From Acidimicrobiaceae bacterium (GTDB lineage: Bacteria > Actinomycetota > Acidimicrobiia > Acidimicrobiales > Ilumatobacteraceae): a DNA stretch of 64,000 nucleotides. This document shows, one piece after another, positions 17,400-25,660 of the stretch. Below the pieces are notes generated by a model. It was given only the letters and a program-made list of their open reading frames with translations. It ran no database searches and was not told where the DNA came from. The position numbers were made by a program, and so were the translations under genes. The stretch spans positions 1-64,000 of the forward strand of contig JADKGZ010000009.1 of the NCBI GenBank assembly GCA_016722025.1, read 5' to 3'. Each line of letters begins with the position of its first letter. The first letter of the stretch is position 1.

Positions 17400-17820
17400 G
17401 GGCGCGGAGTTCGTTCTTTGAGGGTCTGATGGAAGCGTTCGACATTGCCGCAGGTGGTCGGGTGGTTCGGGGCGGGAGTGCTTCTGCGCGACCCGTAGGC
17501 GGACGAGTTCGGCTCGAAGGTGTTGCGGCCGCCTTTGCCGCCTGAGAAGCGGGTGGTGAACACGATTCCGTTGTCGGTCAAGGTCGAGAACGGTGCTCCG
17601 GGTTCGCGCACCGCGTGGCGGAAGGTGTCGAGCAAGTGTGTCCGGTGACGCGCAGGTGTGCGGTGATCGACAGTGCGAAGCGGGAGTGGTCGTCGATCCA
17701 GCACAGGACTTCAACGTCGACGCCGTTGGCGAGGTGCCAGTGGGTGAAGTCGGATTGCCGGGTCTCGCTGGGTTGTTCGGCTTGGAAGCGGGGCCGTGCG
17801 ACTTCGGCTGCGGCGCTCAC
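17400..17820 (-). pseudogene. IS481-family transposase remnant, frameshifted
   Basis: The segment RFQAEQPSETRQSDFTHWHL and DDHSRFALSITAHLRVTG is clearly related to the transposase at 1-659. The frame then breaks, and the neighbouring frame continues with FSTLTDNGIVFTTRFSGGKG and NVERFHQTLKERTP. The N-terminal HTH is gone and at least one frameshift is present, so it cannot transpose by itself. It is diverged from the copy at the left edge, so the two were not recently duplicated. Its broken end lies next to the start codon of the MBL protein. Confidence 0.8.
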
Positions 17821-17839
17821 CTCCGCTACGACTTTGGAG

Positions 17840-18949
17840 GTGACCGACCACGACCATGCCGCGCCGAAGCCAGTTCGTGAAGAACGGCAGCCGCCGCGAG
17901 AGGGTGTCGAGGAGGTTGCGCCGGGGATCCTGCGACTGCAGCTGCCCATCTCGCTGCCGGGCCTGGGCCACGTGAACTGCTACGCGATGGAGGACGCTCG
18001 CGGGATCACGCTCGTTGATCCAGGGCTGCCCGGCCCGAAGACGTGGCGTGAGCTGCAGCGAATCATGAAGGCCGGTGGTCTCGCGATCGAACGCGTGCAC
18101 TCGGTGGTGATCACCCATTCCCACCCGGATCACTTCGGGCAGGCCGGCCAGTTCCGCAAGCGCTTCGGGGCCGAGGTGATCACGCACCAGGCGTTCCGCA
18201 CCTTCCTCGACCCGGAGGCCGAGGATCAAGAGAGCGCCGACGAGCTGGAAGTGATCGAGGGGCCGGTGAAGGCTCAGATCGAGTTCTTGCACGGCCAGGA
18301 CTTGCGGCGCGGACCGTTCGCGAAGCAGACCCCATGGGGCGGCGATCCGTACTCGATGCCACGCGCTCGTCGGTTGCGCTACTGGGCGATGCGCAAGGCG
18401 GCGGGTCGCTTCGTCCCCACGCCGACCCCCACGCGTCGGGTGGAGGACGCCCAGGTGATCGAGCTCGGTGGTCGCGAGTGGGTGGCTGTCCACACCCCTG
18501 GTCACACGATCGATCACCTCTGTCTCTACGACCCGGCCGGGGGAGTGATGATCAGCGGCGACCACGTACTGCCCACCATCACCCCGCACATCTCCGGGTT
18601 GGGTACCACGGTCGATCCGCTGAAGGACTTCTTCGACAGCCTCGATCTGATGAAGTCCTTCGACGGTGTGCGGGTGGTGCTGCCTGCGCACGGCCTCGAG
18701 TTCGGCGACCTCTCGGGTCGGGCCGAGGCGATCAAGCGTCACCACCACGAGCGTCTCGACAAGCTGCGCACTGCCAGCGGCGAGATCGGTAGCGGCACGG
18801 TGCACGAGTTCATGGAGGTGCTGTTCCAGGAGCGGTCATGGGGCGCGATGGCCGAGAGCGAGACCTACGCCCACCTCGAACACCTGCGGCTCACGGGCGA
18901 CGCCGCGGTGGACGAGAGCGGCGACCAACTCCGCTACCGCTTCGGCTGA
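17840..18949 (+). CDS. Metallo-beta-lactamase fold hydrolase (369 aa)
   Basis: Motif VVITHSHPDHFGQAG is the HxHxDH zinc site near residue 95. VAVHTPGHTIDHLCLY and MISGDHVLPTI give the later His and Asp ligands, so a binuclear metal hydrolase is expected. The C-terminal helices (KRHHHERLDKLRTA, SWGAMAESETYAHLEHL) resemble the glyoxalase-II-like group with a winged C-terminus. The substrate is unknown. GTG 17840 was chosen because upstream frame content is antisense IS481 sequence; GGAG just before it can serve as a weak ribosome-binding site. The IS remnant has probably replaced the native promoter. Confidence 0.88.
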   Translation: MTDHDHAAPKPVREERQPPREGVEEVAPGILRLQLPISLPGLGHVNCYAMEDARGITLVDPGLPGPKTWRELQRIMKAGGLAIERVHSVVITHSHPDHFGQAGQFRKRFGAEVITHQAFRTFLDPEAEDQESADELEVIEGPVKAQIEFLHGQDLRRGPFAKQTPWGGDPYSMPRARRLRYWAMRKAAGRFVPTPTPTRRVEDAQVIELGGREWVAVHTPGHTIDHLCLYDPAGGVMISGDHVLPTITPHISGLGTTVDPLKDFFDSLDLMKSFDGVRVVLPAHGLEFGDLSGRAEAIKRHHHERLDKLRTASGEIGSGTVHEFMEVLFQERSWGAMAESETYAHLEHLRLTGDAAVDESGDQLRYRFG

Positions 18950-19077
18950 CCTTCGACGTGCTCACGTCCCCACTTCGTCAGCGACGAGCGGCAAGAACCA
19001 TCGCACGTGCCGGGTCAGGATCAGCACCAGATGAACGGGCCCCGTAGGCCCACTTGCGCCGCTGCCGAACTCGTGCT

Positions 19078-19104
19078 CTAATACTGAACCATATGGTTCA
19101 GTAT
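19078..19104. promoter_or_regulatory. Perfect 24-nt palindrome across the arsR-like start codon
   Basis: ATACTGAACCAT (19081-19092) is followed directly by its reverse complement (19093-19104), with no spacer. The centre is immediately before the ATG of the ArsR-type gene. A TAATACT -10-like element (19078-19084) overlaps its left edge, so bound repressor would block the promoter and the transcript would be nearly leaderless. ArsR-family proteins bind such dyads, so autorepression is likely. Confidence 0.7.
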
Positions 19105-19458
19105 GCGACCGCTCATCTCGACGCCTCGTTCGCTGCGTTGGCGGACGGCACTCGTCGCGGCGTGCTGGAGCAGCTGGGTCGCGGCGAGTCCTCGATCACG
19201 GATCTCGCCGAGCAGTTCCACATGACCCTCACGGGCATGAGGAAGCACGTCGGCGTCCTCGAGGACGCGGGGCTCGTCACCACGGAGAAGGTCGGCCGGG
19301 TGCGTCACTGCCGCATCGGCACGCGCCGGCTCGACGAGGTGACGGCGTGGATCGACAACTACCACCAGCTCTGGGAGGAGCGGTTCAGCGAGCTGGACAA
19401 GGTCATCGAAGCGTTGAAACAGAAGGAGCAGCGAGATGGACGCAAGCAACAAGACTGA
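19093..19458 (+). CDS. ArsR-family transcriptional regulator (121 aa)
   Basis: Winged-helix repressor: ASFAALADGTRRGVLEQLGR, ITDLAEQFHMTLTGMRKHVG and LEDAGLVTTEKVGRVRHCRI in order. No metal-binding cysteine pair is present in the recognition helix, which fits the subgroup paired with SRPBCC (AHSA1) genes rather than metal sensors. ATG 19093 lies at the centre of a perfect palindrome. Its 3' end overlaps the next gene by 23 bp, so the two are cotranscribed. It probably represses the pair and responds to an unknown small molecule. Confidence 0.93.
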   Translation: MVQYATAHLDASFAALADGTRRGVLEQLGRGESSITDLAEQFHMTLTGMRKHVGVLEDAGLVTTEKVGRVRHCRIGTRRLDEVTAWIDNYHQLWEERFSELDKVIEALKQKEQRDGRKQQD

Positions 19459-19921
19459 GGCCGTGGGCGCGAACGGCACGACGGTGGAACGGCGATCCGA
19501 CCGCGAGGTCGTCGTCACGCGCTGGTTCGATGCGCCGGCGCGCATCGTGTTCGAGGCCTGGTCGACTCCCGAGCTGTTCCGGAAGTGGTGGGTGCCGAAG
19601 TCGATGGGCATGACGCTGCACGACTGCGAGATGGACGTGCGCACCGGTGGCACCTACCGGCTCAACTTCGGCGAGGGCATGGACTTCTTCGGCCGGTACA
19701 TCGACGTCATGCCGCCCGAGCGCATCGTGTGGACGAACGAGGAGGCCGACGAGAACAGCTCGGTCACCACCGTGACGTTCGAGGAACAGGACGACCGCAC
19801 GCTGGTCGTCGTCAGCGAGGTGTATCCCTCGAAGGAAGCGCTCGATGCAGCGGGCGGCGCAGAGGAAGCGATGCCGGAGACGTTCGCTCAACTGGACGAG
19901 CTGCTCGCCACGCTGCACTGA
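19436..19921 (+). CDS. SRPBCC / AHSA1-like protein (161 aa)
   Basis: START-like hydrophobic-cavity fold: VVVTRWFDAPARIVFEAWST, ELFRKWWVPKS, ERIVWTNEEADE and the final helix EEAMPETFAQLDELLATLH. These proteins bind lipophilic ligands or act as cochaperone-like factors. ArsR-AHSA1 pairs are a common actinobacterial arrangement. AGGAGCAGCGAG precedes ATG 19436. It is complete at normal family length. Confidence 0.9.
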   Translation: MDASNKTEAVGANGTTVERRSDREVVVTRWFDAPARIVFEAWSTPELFRKWWVPKSMGMTLHDCEMDVRTGGTYRLNFGEGMDFFGRYIDVMPPERIVWTNEEADENSSVTTVTFEEQDDRTLVVVSEVYPSKEALDAAGGAEEAMPETFAQLDELLATLH

Positions 19922-20019
19922 CATCGACAACGCGGGAGGCGGCTCGGCGAGGGGCACCCGGTACAGCGTTCCGGTGGGTCTCGGCTGACCCACCGTCACG
20001 CGCGGCCTACTCTTCTCCC

Positions 20020-20877
20020 ATGACGCAGGCCCCCGCTGTCGAGCGACACCCGTGGAACACCGGGTTCACCTGGGTGGATCGCACGGGCCCGTTCCGCCGC
20101 ATCACGCAGCGGCAAGCCGACCAGTTCAACCGTGACGGCTTCATCGTGCTCGACGACATGTTCAGCGATGAAGAACTCGCACCCGTCCTTGCCGCGACCG
20201 ACGAGCTGGAGGGCCGAACCGACGAGTTCCTCGGCCAGATGGAGGGAGGCCGCCTCTCCATCGCCGAGCAGGGGGCCATCACGTTCAGCCTCTTCCTGGT
20301 GCAAACGAGCCCGGCCGCCCGCTCCTTCGCGGCCCATCCGGTGTTCGCCGACCTGTGCCACGACCTCATCGGCCCCGACGTCCGGCTCTATCACGACCAG
20401 GCCGTCTACAAGAAGCCCGAGAAACCTCGACGTTTCCCCTGGCACCAGGACAACGGCTACACCTTCGTCGCCCCCCAGCAGTACCTCACCTGCTGGGTGG
20501 CGCTCACCGATGCCACCGTCGACAACGGATGCCCGCACGTGGTGCCAGGGCTTCATCGCCTGGGCACCTTGCAGCACCACTACGTGGACCCGCTCGGGTG
20601 GGAGATCTTCGAGGATCATCCAGACGCCGTTGCCGCGCCTGTCGGCAAGGGTGGCATCGTGGTGTTCTCGTCGTTGTCGCCGCATCTCACCGGGCCGAAC
20701 ACCACCGATGCCGTGCGCAAGGCCTACATCCTCCAATACGCACCCGATGGTGCGCAGGTGTTCCGCGGCGACCCTGCGCAAGGACCGCCCCCCGATCCGG
20801 CACCCGCGAACGACCCACGGCGGCAGTTCCCTGTGCTCACCGACGGGCGTCCTGTCGCCCCCGCCTCGCTGGAGTGA
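20020..20877 (+). CDS. Phytanoyl-CoA dioxygenase (PhyH) family protein (285 aa)
   Basis: Fe(II)/2-oxoglutarate oxygenase fold. The iron-binding HxD is in FPWHQDNGYTF and the distal His in SSLSPHLTGPNTTDAVRKAY, whose Arg would bind 2-oxoglutarate. The opening QADQFNRDGFIVLDDMFSDEEL is the standard PhyH start. It hydroxylates an unknown small substrate. ATG 20020 is 99 bp after the AHSA1 gene; no obvious ribosome-binding site is present. The downstream MFS gene is 51 bp away on the same strand. Confidence 0.9.
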   Translation: MTQAPAVERHPWNTGFTWVDRTGPFRRITQRQADQFNRDGFIVLDDMFSDEELAPVLAATDELEGRTDEFLGQMEGGRLSIAEQGAITFSLFLVQTSPAARSFAAHPVFADLCHDLIGPDVRLYHDQAVYKKPEKPRRFPWHQDNGYTFVAPQQYLTCWVALTDATVDNGCPHVVPGLHRLGTLQHHYVDPLGWEIFEDHPDAVAAPVGKGGIVVFSSLSPHLTGPNTTDAVRKAYILQYAPDGAQVFRGDPAQGPPPDPAPANDPRRQFPVLTDGRPVAPASLE

Positions 20878-20928
20878 GCGAGTCCAGGCCGCCACGGCCA
20901 CCGATGCCGAAGCGCGGGAGAATAGGTC

Positions 20929-22125
20929 GTGAACGCGAACCAGCGCGCGATGCGCGCCGTATACGCCAGCTTTCTCCTCAACGGCGCCGGCACGGCATCG
21001 ATGCTGTCGCGCGTCCCTCAGATCCGCGACGCGCTACACCTCCGTCCTGGCCCCCTCGGCCTGCTGTTGCTGGTGGCCGCGATCGGCTCTCTCGTCTCGC
21101 TCCCTCTCGCTGGTTCCGTCGTGTACCGATTCGGCTCGGCGCGGACCGCGATGGCGATGTCGGTGACGTGGGCGATCGGCCTTGCGATCGTCGCCATCGG
21201 TACCCGAGTCGGCACGCCGATGGTCGCGATCGGGTTGTTCATCGCCGGATTCGGTGCCGGCCAATGGGACGTCGCCCAGAACGTCGAAGGAGCGGCCGTC
21301 GAACAGGGCATCGGGCGCTCGATCATGGCCCGCTTCCACGCAGCGTTCAGCATCGGCACCGTCATCGGCGCCCTCGGCGGTGTGGCCATGAACGCACTGC
21401 ACGTCGACCCGATCTGGCACCTGCTGACCGTCGCCACCCTGATCGGAACGGGTGTTCCGTGGCAAGTTCGGGGCTTTCTCCCTGCGGGCGCCGCAGACGA
21501 GGATCGAGACGCCGAACAACATGACCCGTGGCACGCCTGGACGGAACGACGCACTCTGCTGATCGGCCTGTTCGTACTGTGCATGGCCTTCTCCGAAGGC
21601 ACCGGCAACGACTGGCTCGGCGTCGCGGCGATCGACGGATACGGCGCCAGCGCCGCGCTGGGCTCCTTCGCGTACGTGGCATTCGTCGTCGCGATGACTA
21701 CCGGCCGTTGGTTCGGTCCCCGCGTTCTCGACCGCTACGGACGCGTCACCGTGCTCCGCGCCAGCGCGCTGTGCGCCCTCGTCGGCGTCGTCATCGTCGT
21801 CCACGGACCCAGCCTCGCGACCGCGATCGTCGGAGTTCTGCTGTGGGGCCTCGGCTCTGCCCTCGGGTTCCCCACCGGCATCAGCGCAGCCGCCGACGAT
21901 CCCGCACGATCAGCCGGCCGCGTCAGCACTGTCGCCACGATTGGCTATGCCGCGTTCCTCGCCGGACCATCGCTCATCGGCACGGTCGGCAACCACACCG
22001 GCGTGCTCCGCGCCCTCACCATCACCGCCGCAGTCCTCGCCCTCGGCGCAGGCCTCGCGTCAGCCACTCGGCCTCTGCAATCCGCGATCCCGGCCGACGC
22101 AGCAACTGTTCCGCCGACTCCCTGA
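20929..22125 (+). CDS. MFS transporter (398 aa)
   Basis: Twelve hydrophobic segments in two halves separated by a hydrophilic loop (PAGAADEDRDAEQHDPWHAW). MFS signatures include SLPLAGSVVYRFGSARTAM between TM2 and TM3 and RWFGPRVLDRYGRVTVLRAS at the equivalent position in the second half. GFGAGQWDVAQNVEGAAVEQ in TM4 resembles the group of YfcJ/FucP-like permeases. It is an inner-membrane exporter or importer of an unknown solute. The start is GTG 20929, within 51 bp of the PhyH stop, so cotranscription is plausible. Confidence 0.9.
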   Translation: MNANQRAMRAVYASFLLNGAGTASMLSRVPQIRDALHLRPGPLGLLLLVAAIGSLVSLPLAGSVVYRFGSARTAMAMSVTWAIGLAIVAIGTRVGTPMVAIGLFIAGFGAGQWDVAQNVEGAAVEQGIGRSIMARFHAAFSIGTVIGALGGVAMNALHVDPIWHLLTVATLIGTGVPWQVRGFLPAGAADEDRDAEQHDPWHAWTERRTLLIGLFVLCMAFSEGTGNDWLGVAAIDGYGASAALGSFAYVAFVVAMTTGRWFGPRVLDRYGRVTVLRASALCALVGVVIVVHGPSLATAIVGVLLWGLGSALGFPTGISAAADDPARSAGRVSTVATIGYAAFLAGPSLIGTVGNHTGVLRALTITAAVLALGAGLASATRPLQSAIPADAATVPPTP

Positions 22126-22442
22126 GTGCCTGCATCTACGGCACCGCCACGCCCGAGAAGCACGGTGATGTGAGTCGGGCTACGCCCAGCATCGCCGACG
22201 CCGACTTCGCTGTATCGCCAACGCGGCTCCTCCAGGAACCAGATCCCGCAACACCGCGTGCAGCTGGTTGGTCACGCGAACCTGTTGTGCAGCAAGGTTG
22301 CGCGGCGTTCCTCGAGCATCGCGAACACTGTCGTGTGGTCCTCGCCGGACGCGGTCCGATGAATGACAGACACAAGCTGGCGCACGGATAGCCGGGCCCG
22401 TCAGCGAGGGCGCTGCCCGTCAGCGTGAACGGTCGAGGGAAG
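22126..22442. other. Intergenic stretch with an IS110 scrap
   Basis: About 317 bp between the convergent MFS and MocR genes. Apart from the transposase remnant listed separately, no feature is supported. Confidence 0.5.
22215..22345 (-). pseudogene. IS110-family transposase fragment, frameshifted
   Basis: On the minus strand one frame reads EDHTTVFAMLEERRATLLHN and a second frame continues VRVTNQLHAVLRDLVPGGA. This pair is the well-known stretch of DEDD (IS110) transposases just before the C-terminal transposase_20 domain. Only about 45 codons remain and the frame is broken, so it is inactive debris. Confidence 0.6.
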
Positions 22443-23882
22443 TCACGGTCGAACTCGGGGGCGAGGCGGCGGCGATGCGAGTGCGTGTTCGACTCGCGAG
22501 AGAGCGGCTTCGAGGTCGGAGCTGTCGGCGTTGCCGAAACCGATGACGGCGCCGTCGTGGTCGGGTGTCTTCGCCCACGTGTCGCGGTAGCTGCCGAGAC
22601 GGATGCCGTGTGGCTCGAGGCGGGCTGCGAGTTCCTCCTCGGTGATGTTGTGAAGGCGGACGGTGAGGTGCAGGCCGGCGTGGTCTGTGGCGCAGGGCGT
22701 GAGGTGACCGGCCGTGCTCATGCGCGCTACCCAGTCGGCGACCAGTTCGTGCCGTTTGGCGTAGATCTTGCGGCTCCGTCGCAGGTGACGGTCGAGGTCG
22801 CCGGTGGTGATGAGGTGGTGGATTGCTCGCTGCAGCAGTTCGGGCGGCTGGACGTCGCTTGCGGCGCGGAGTGCTGCGGCGTGGCGGGCCAGCTCGACTG
22901 GGAACACCGCGTACCCGAGCCTGAGCGACGGTGCGAGGGTCTTCGAGAACGTCGCGACATACACGGCGCGACCCGTGGTGTCGAGCAGATGAAGCGGCTC
23001 GAGCGGCCGGTCTGTGTGGCGGTACTCGGAGTCGTAGTCGTCTTCGATGATCGCCTGATGGTGGCGGTCCGCGTACGAGAGCAGCGCTCGACGTCGGGCG
23101 ATGGTGAGGGTCGCGCCCGTGGGTGATTGATGCGACGGCGTGGTGTAGATGAGGCGGGCGCGAGCCGGGACGTGCTCGGGCTGCATGCCGTCGGCGTCCA
23201 CGGGTACCAGCGCAACACGTCGGTCAAGCGACTCGATGAGACGTCGCACCGGCAGATAGCCGGGCTCCTCGACAGCGACTGTGTCTCCCGGGACTGTGAG
23301 CAGGCGGATCGTGAGATCGATTGCAGACTGCGCACCCGCCGTGACGACGATCTGATCCGGGTCGGCCACCACACCTCTCGTGCGGGAAGCCAGGCGTGCG
23401 AGGGTTCGGCGGAGTTCGGGCAGGCCGGCGTAGGCCCCGTATCCGGATGGCGGCTGGTGTGCTGCGGCGAGTACTGCGCGACGCCACGCCACGTGCGGGA
23501 AGAGTGCGAGGTCGGGTGTGCCGGACCGGAGGTCGAGCCCGGTTGGTTGGAACTCGGGGTCGGCCGTCTCAGGGAGGCCGGGTCGCGGTGCGAGTGCGGA
23601 GGAGCGGGTTCGGTCAGCTCGTGCCGGTCGGTGGGCGTCCGCCGTGGGCGCGACGAAGGTGCCGGCCGCGCCGCGGCCGATCACGTGGCCCTCAGCAGTG
23701 AGTCGTCCGTAGACGGTGGCGATCGTCTGGCGGGCGACGCCGAGCTCCTGGGCGAGTTGGCGCGAGGGCGGCATCTGTTCGCCGGCGCTGATGCGGCCGG
23801 AGGCGATGGCGGCGCGGATCTGGTCGTAGAGCGAGCGGGTGATGGCTCGCGGCTGCGTCGGGTCGATGAACAGATCCATCAC
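22443..23882 (-). CDS. MocR/PdxR-type GntR regulator with aminotransferase domain (479 aa)
   Basis: N-terminal GntR winged helix (SLYDQIRAAIASGRISAGEQ, MPPSRQLAQELGVARQTIAT) is fused to a fold-type I aminotransferase-like domain. YVATFSKTLAPSLRLGY carries the lysine that binds pyridoxal phosphate, and AIIEDDYDSEYRH has the conserved Asp. MocR proteins sense PLP or amino-compound adducts and regulate vitamin B6, GABA or taurine genes. It begins 3 bp after the upstream MBL gene, so both are in one operon and the MBL protein may be a target or partner. The length is normal. Confidence 0.92.
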   Translation of the reverse strand: MMDLFIDPTQPRAITRSLYDQIRAAIASGRISAGEQMPPSRQLAQELGVARQTIATVYGRLTAEGHVIGRGAAGTFVAPTADAHRPARADRTRSSALAPRPGLPETADPEFQPTGLDLRSGTPDLALFPHVAWRRAVLAAAHQPPSGYGAYAGLPELRRTLARLASRTRGVVADPDQIVVTAGAQSAIDLTIRLLTVPGDTVAVEEPGYLPVRRLIESLDRRVALVPVDADGMQPEHVPARARLIYTTPSHQSPTGATLTIARRRALLSYADRHHQAIIEDDYDSEYRHTDRPLEPLHLLDTTGRAVYVATFSKTLAPSLRLGYAVFPVELARHAAALRAASDVQPPELLQRAIHHLITTGDLDRHLRRSRKIYAKRHELVADWVARMSTAGHLTPCATDHAGLHLTVRLHNITEEELAARLEPHGIRLGSYRDTWAKTPDHDGAVIGFGNADSSDLEAALSRVEHALASPPPRPRVRP

Positions 23883-23885
23883 TGT

Positions 23886-24689
23886 TCAGCGGCCGACCGC
23901 GGCGAGGTAGCGATCGATGGAGGCGTCGAGTGCGGCCCGTCCGCCACCGATGATGTCGAGGCCCCACGTGAAGCCGTAGATGTCGTCGATCGCCAGGTCG
24001 GCGAGCTGCGCCCGCGTGCGTTCGACGTGGTCGGGGTGGGCGGGAACGTAGTTCGGCACGGAGTACATGAAGGTGAGGTGGCGGCGATCGGCAGTCACGT
24101 GCAGTGTGTCACCGGCGAGGATCACGTTGCGGCCGTTCGGCGCGGCGGTCCAGTGCAGGAGAGTGCTGCCCGGGAAGTGGCCGGCGCAGCGGTGGAGGCA
24201 CACTGTCGGGGACAGGCGGTGCTCGCTGCCGTCCCAGTGGAGGATGTTCGGCGACGGCCGCTGGATCCACTCAGCGTCTGCGGCGTGGAGCAGGATCGGC
24301 ACGCCACCGAAGGCGTCCGACCACTCGACCATCGCCGAGTAGAAGTGCGGGTGCGAGATCGCGATGAGATCGATGCCACCGTACGCTTCGAGTGCCTCCA
24401 CGGTCTCAGGCGTGACGAGGCTGGTGCAGTCCCACAGCACGTTGCCGACGTCGGTGCGCAGATGAAGTGCGCGCTGAGGGATCGCGAACGTCGGCGTGAT
24501 GCCGATGCCGAGCAGGTCGCCGTCCCGCTCGGTCCGCACGCGGTGCGTCGTCGCAAGCACCTCGTGCGTGGTCCAGGCCTGGCCGGTCGGGGCCACGTAC
24601 TGGCGGTCGTCGGTGCAGATTGGACAGTGGTCGGGTGGCTGCGGTCGGTCTGCCCACTGGGTGCCGCAGTTCGTGCATATCGGTCGCAT
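23886..24689 (-). CDS. MBL-fold hydrolase with N-terminal zinc ribbon and altered metal motif (267 aa)
   Basis: The start MRPICTNCGTQ with CPICTDDRQYV gives a rubredoxin-like CxxC/CxxC zinc ribbon. A metallo-beta-lactamase fold follows: LLGIGITPTFAIPQRALHLR, VLWDCTSLV, HRCAGHFPGST and ILAGDTLHV. The usual HxHxDH is replaced by SHPHFYSAM, losing the Asp-His pair, so one metal site is probably altered. Related MBL proteins with this motif are common, substrate unknown. ATG 24689 is preceded by AGGTG at 6 bp; GTG 24698 is an alternative. The MocR gene follows 3 bp later. Confidence 0.85.
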   Translation of the reverse strand: MRPICTNCGTQWADRPQPPDHCPICTDDRQYVAPTGQAWTTHEVLATTHRVRTERDGDLLGIGITPTFAIPQRALHLRTDVGNVLWDCTSLVTPETVEALEAYGGIDLIAISHPHFYSAMVEWSDAFGGVPILLHAADAEWIQRPSPNILHWDGSEHRLSPTVCLHRCAGHFPGSTLLHWTAAPNGRNVILAGDTLHVTADRRHLTFMYSVPNYVPAHPDHVERTRAQLADLAIDDIYGFTWGLDIIGGGRAALDASIDRYLAAVGR

Positions 24690-24813
24690 AGTGGTCACCT
24701 ATTCGAACGAGAGCGGCACGTTGCGTGAGCGCTGCAGCTCGACGAACCAACGGGAGGTGATCCATGCGAATGGGCAGACCGGTCGACGAACACGTCGACC
24801 ACCGGGATGTGGC

Positions 24814-25278
24814 TCATCGCACACCAACCAGCATCGGTGCCGGCGTGACGCCGCTTGCAGCGCACCACTCGAGGTAGATGCGCCGCAATTCGGGCGTTCC
24901 CGTCGATGAGGTCACGTCACCCTCTGGGTCGAGAGTGTCCATCGGACCGTCGATCGAGATGTGAACGACACAGGGTTCGTCGCCGACCGCCATCCACGAG
25001 TCCACTGTGCCGGCCGGCTCGTAGACGTATGCTCCGGCCCGCACATCGACGTGCCCTGCGGGGTCGAGGAGCACCCTGGCCCCTGAGATCGTGAAGCTGT
25101 GCACGTCGCCGTGGTGCCGGTGCAGCCCCACCACAGTGCCGGGTTGAACCCGCAGGAGGAGCTGGCGTGGCCCTTCGTCGGGCATCGAGATGGGCTTGAA
25201 GGCCTGACCGGTCTCGAGTGGGATCCAGTCGAGCCCAGCAGTGTCCAGCACGGTTTCGTTGGTCGGCGATGAGGTCAT
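24814..25278 (-). CDS. Cupin-domain protein, dioxygenase-like (154 aa)
   Basis: Single cupin barrel: RVQPGTVVGLHRHHGDVHSF supplies the His pair and acidic residue of motif 1, and YEPAGTVDSWMAVGDEPCVV is motif 2. The pattern resembles 2,4'-dihydroxyacetophenone dioxygenase/acetylacetone-cleaving cupins, so a nonheme iron enzyme on a small ketone is plausible but unproven. ATG 25278 starts the frame. The upstream region holds a near-consensus -10 (TATAAT, minus strand 25332-25337) and TTGGACC palindromes, suggesting a repressed promoter. Confidence 0.8.
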   Translation of the reverse strand: MTSSPTNETVLDTAGLDWIPLETGQAFKPISMPDEGPRQLLLRVQPGTVVGLHRHHGDVHSFTISGARVLLDPAGHVDVRAGAYVYEPAGTVDSWMAVGDEPCVVHISIDGPMDTLDPEGDVTSSTGTPELRRIYLEWCAASGVTPAPMLVGVR

Positions 25279-25300
25279 GGCTGCCAGGGTGCTCCCTCGA

Positions 25301-25345
25301 CTGGACCAACTAAAGGTCCAATTTGCCGAGAATTATATGGTCCAA
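25301..25345 (-). promoter_or_regulatory. Promoter with TGGACC/GGTCCA operators upstream of the cupin gene
   Basis: On the minus strand a consensus TATAAT (25332-25337) directly follows TTGGACCA (25338-25345). Ten bases downstream is a dyad, TGGACC (25315-25320) and GGTCCA (25302-25307), separated by 7 nt. The layout (operator at -10 and at about +5 to +25) suits a GntR- or MarR-type repressor. The regulator is not identified. Confidence 0.55.
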
Positions 25346-25397
25346 GTGCCAGGGTGACATCGGTCAGCCCGATCTCCATGGCCGAACGCTCGCAGAT

Positions 25398-25583
25398 TCA
25401 GTCGCTGGTGAACGCCCGTCGCTTGAGGTCCCCGTCGAGGAAGGTCGCCTCGGGGTCGAGCGTGCCGTGGGCGAGCAGATGCTCGGCGATCGCCACCATG
25501 GCACCCTGGGCGATGCTGGCCAACGACCCGCCCACCGACACGCGCCGCACGCCCCTCCCTCTCGCGGGGTGACATGCCCGCAC
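25398..25583 (-). pseudogene. PEP mutase / isocitrate lyase family C-terminal fragment
   Basis: GVRRVSVGGSLASIAQGAMV followed by AEHLLAHGTLDP and ATFLDGDLKRRAF is the C-terminal end of the isocitrate lyase/PEP mutase family (usual pattern GvrRvsvGgsl..aa.......l...Gt...l). Only about 60 codons remain out of roughly 260, with no upstream domain in any frame. It is a remnant, probably left by a deletion that also placed the cupin promoter here. Confidence 0.65.
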
Positions 25584-25660
25584 GCTTCCAGTAGGACGCC
25601 GGCTCCGGTGATTGCAGCGGGAGGCTGAACCCGCCGGCTGCGCCCGACGACGTTCGATTG

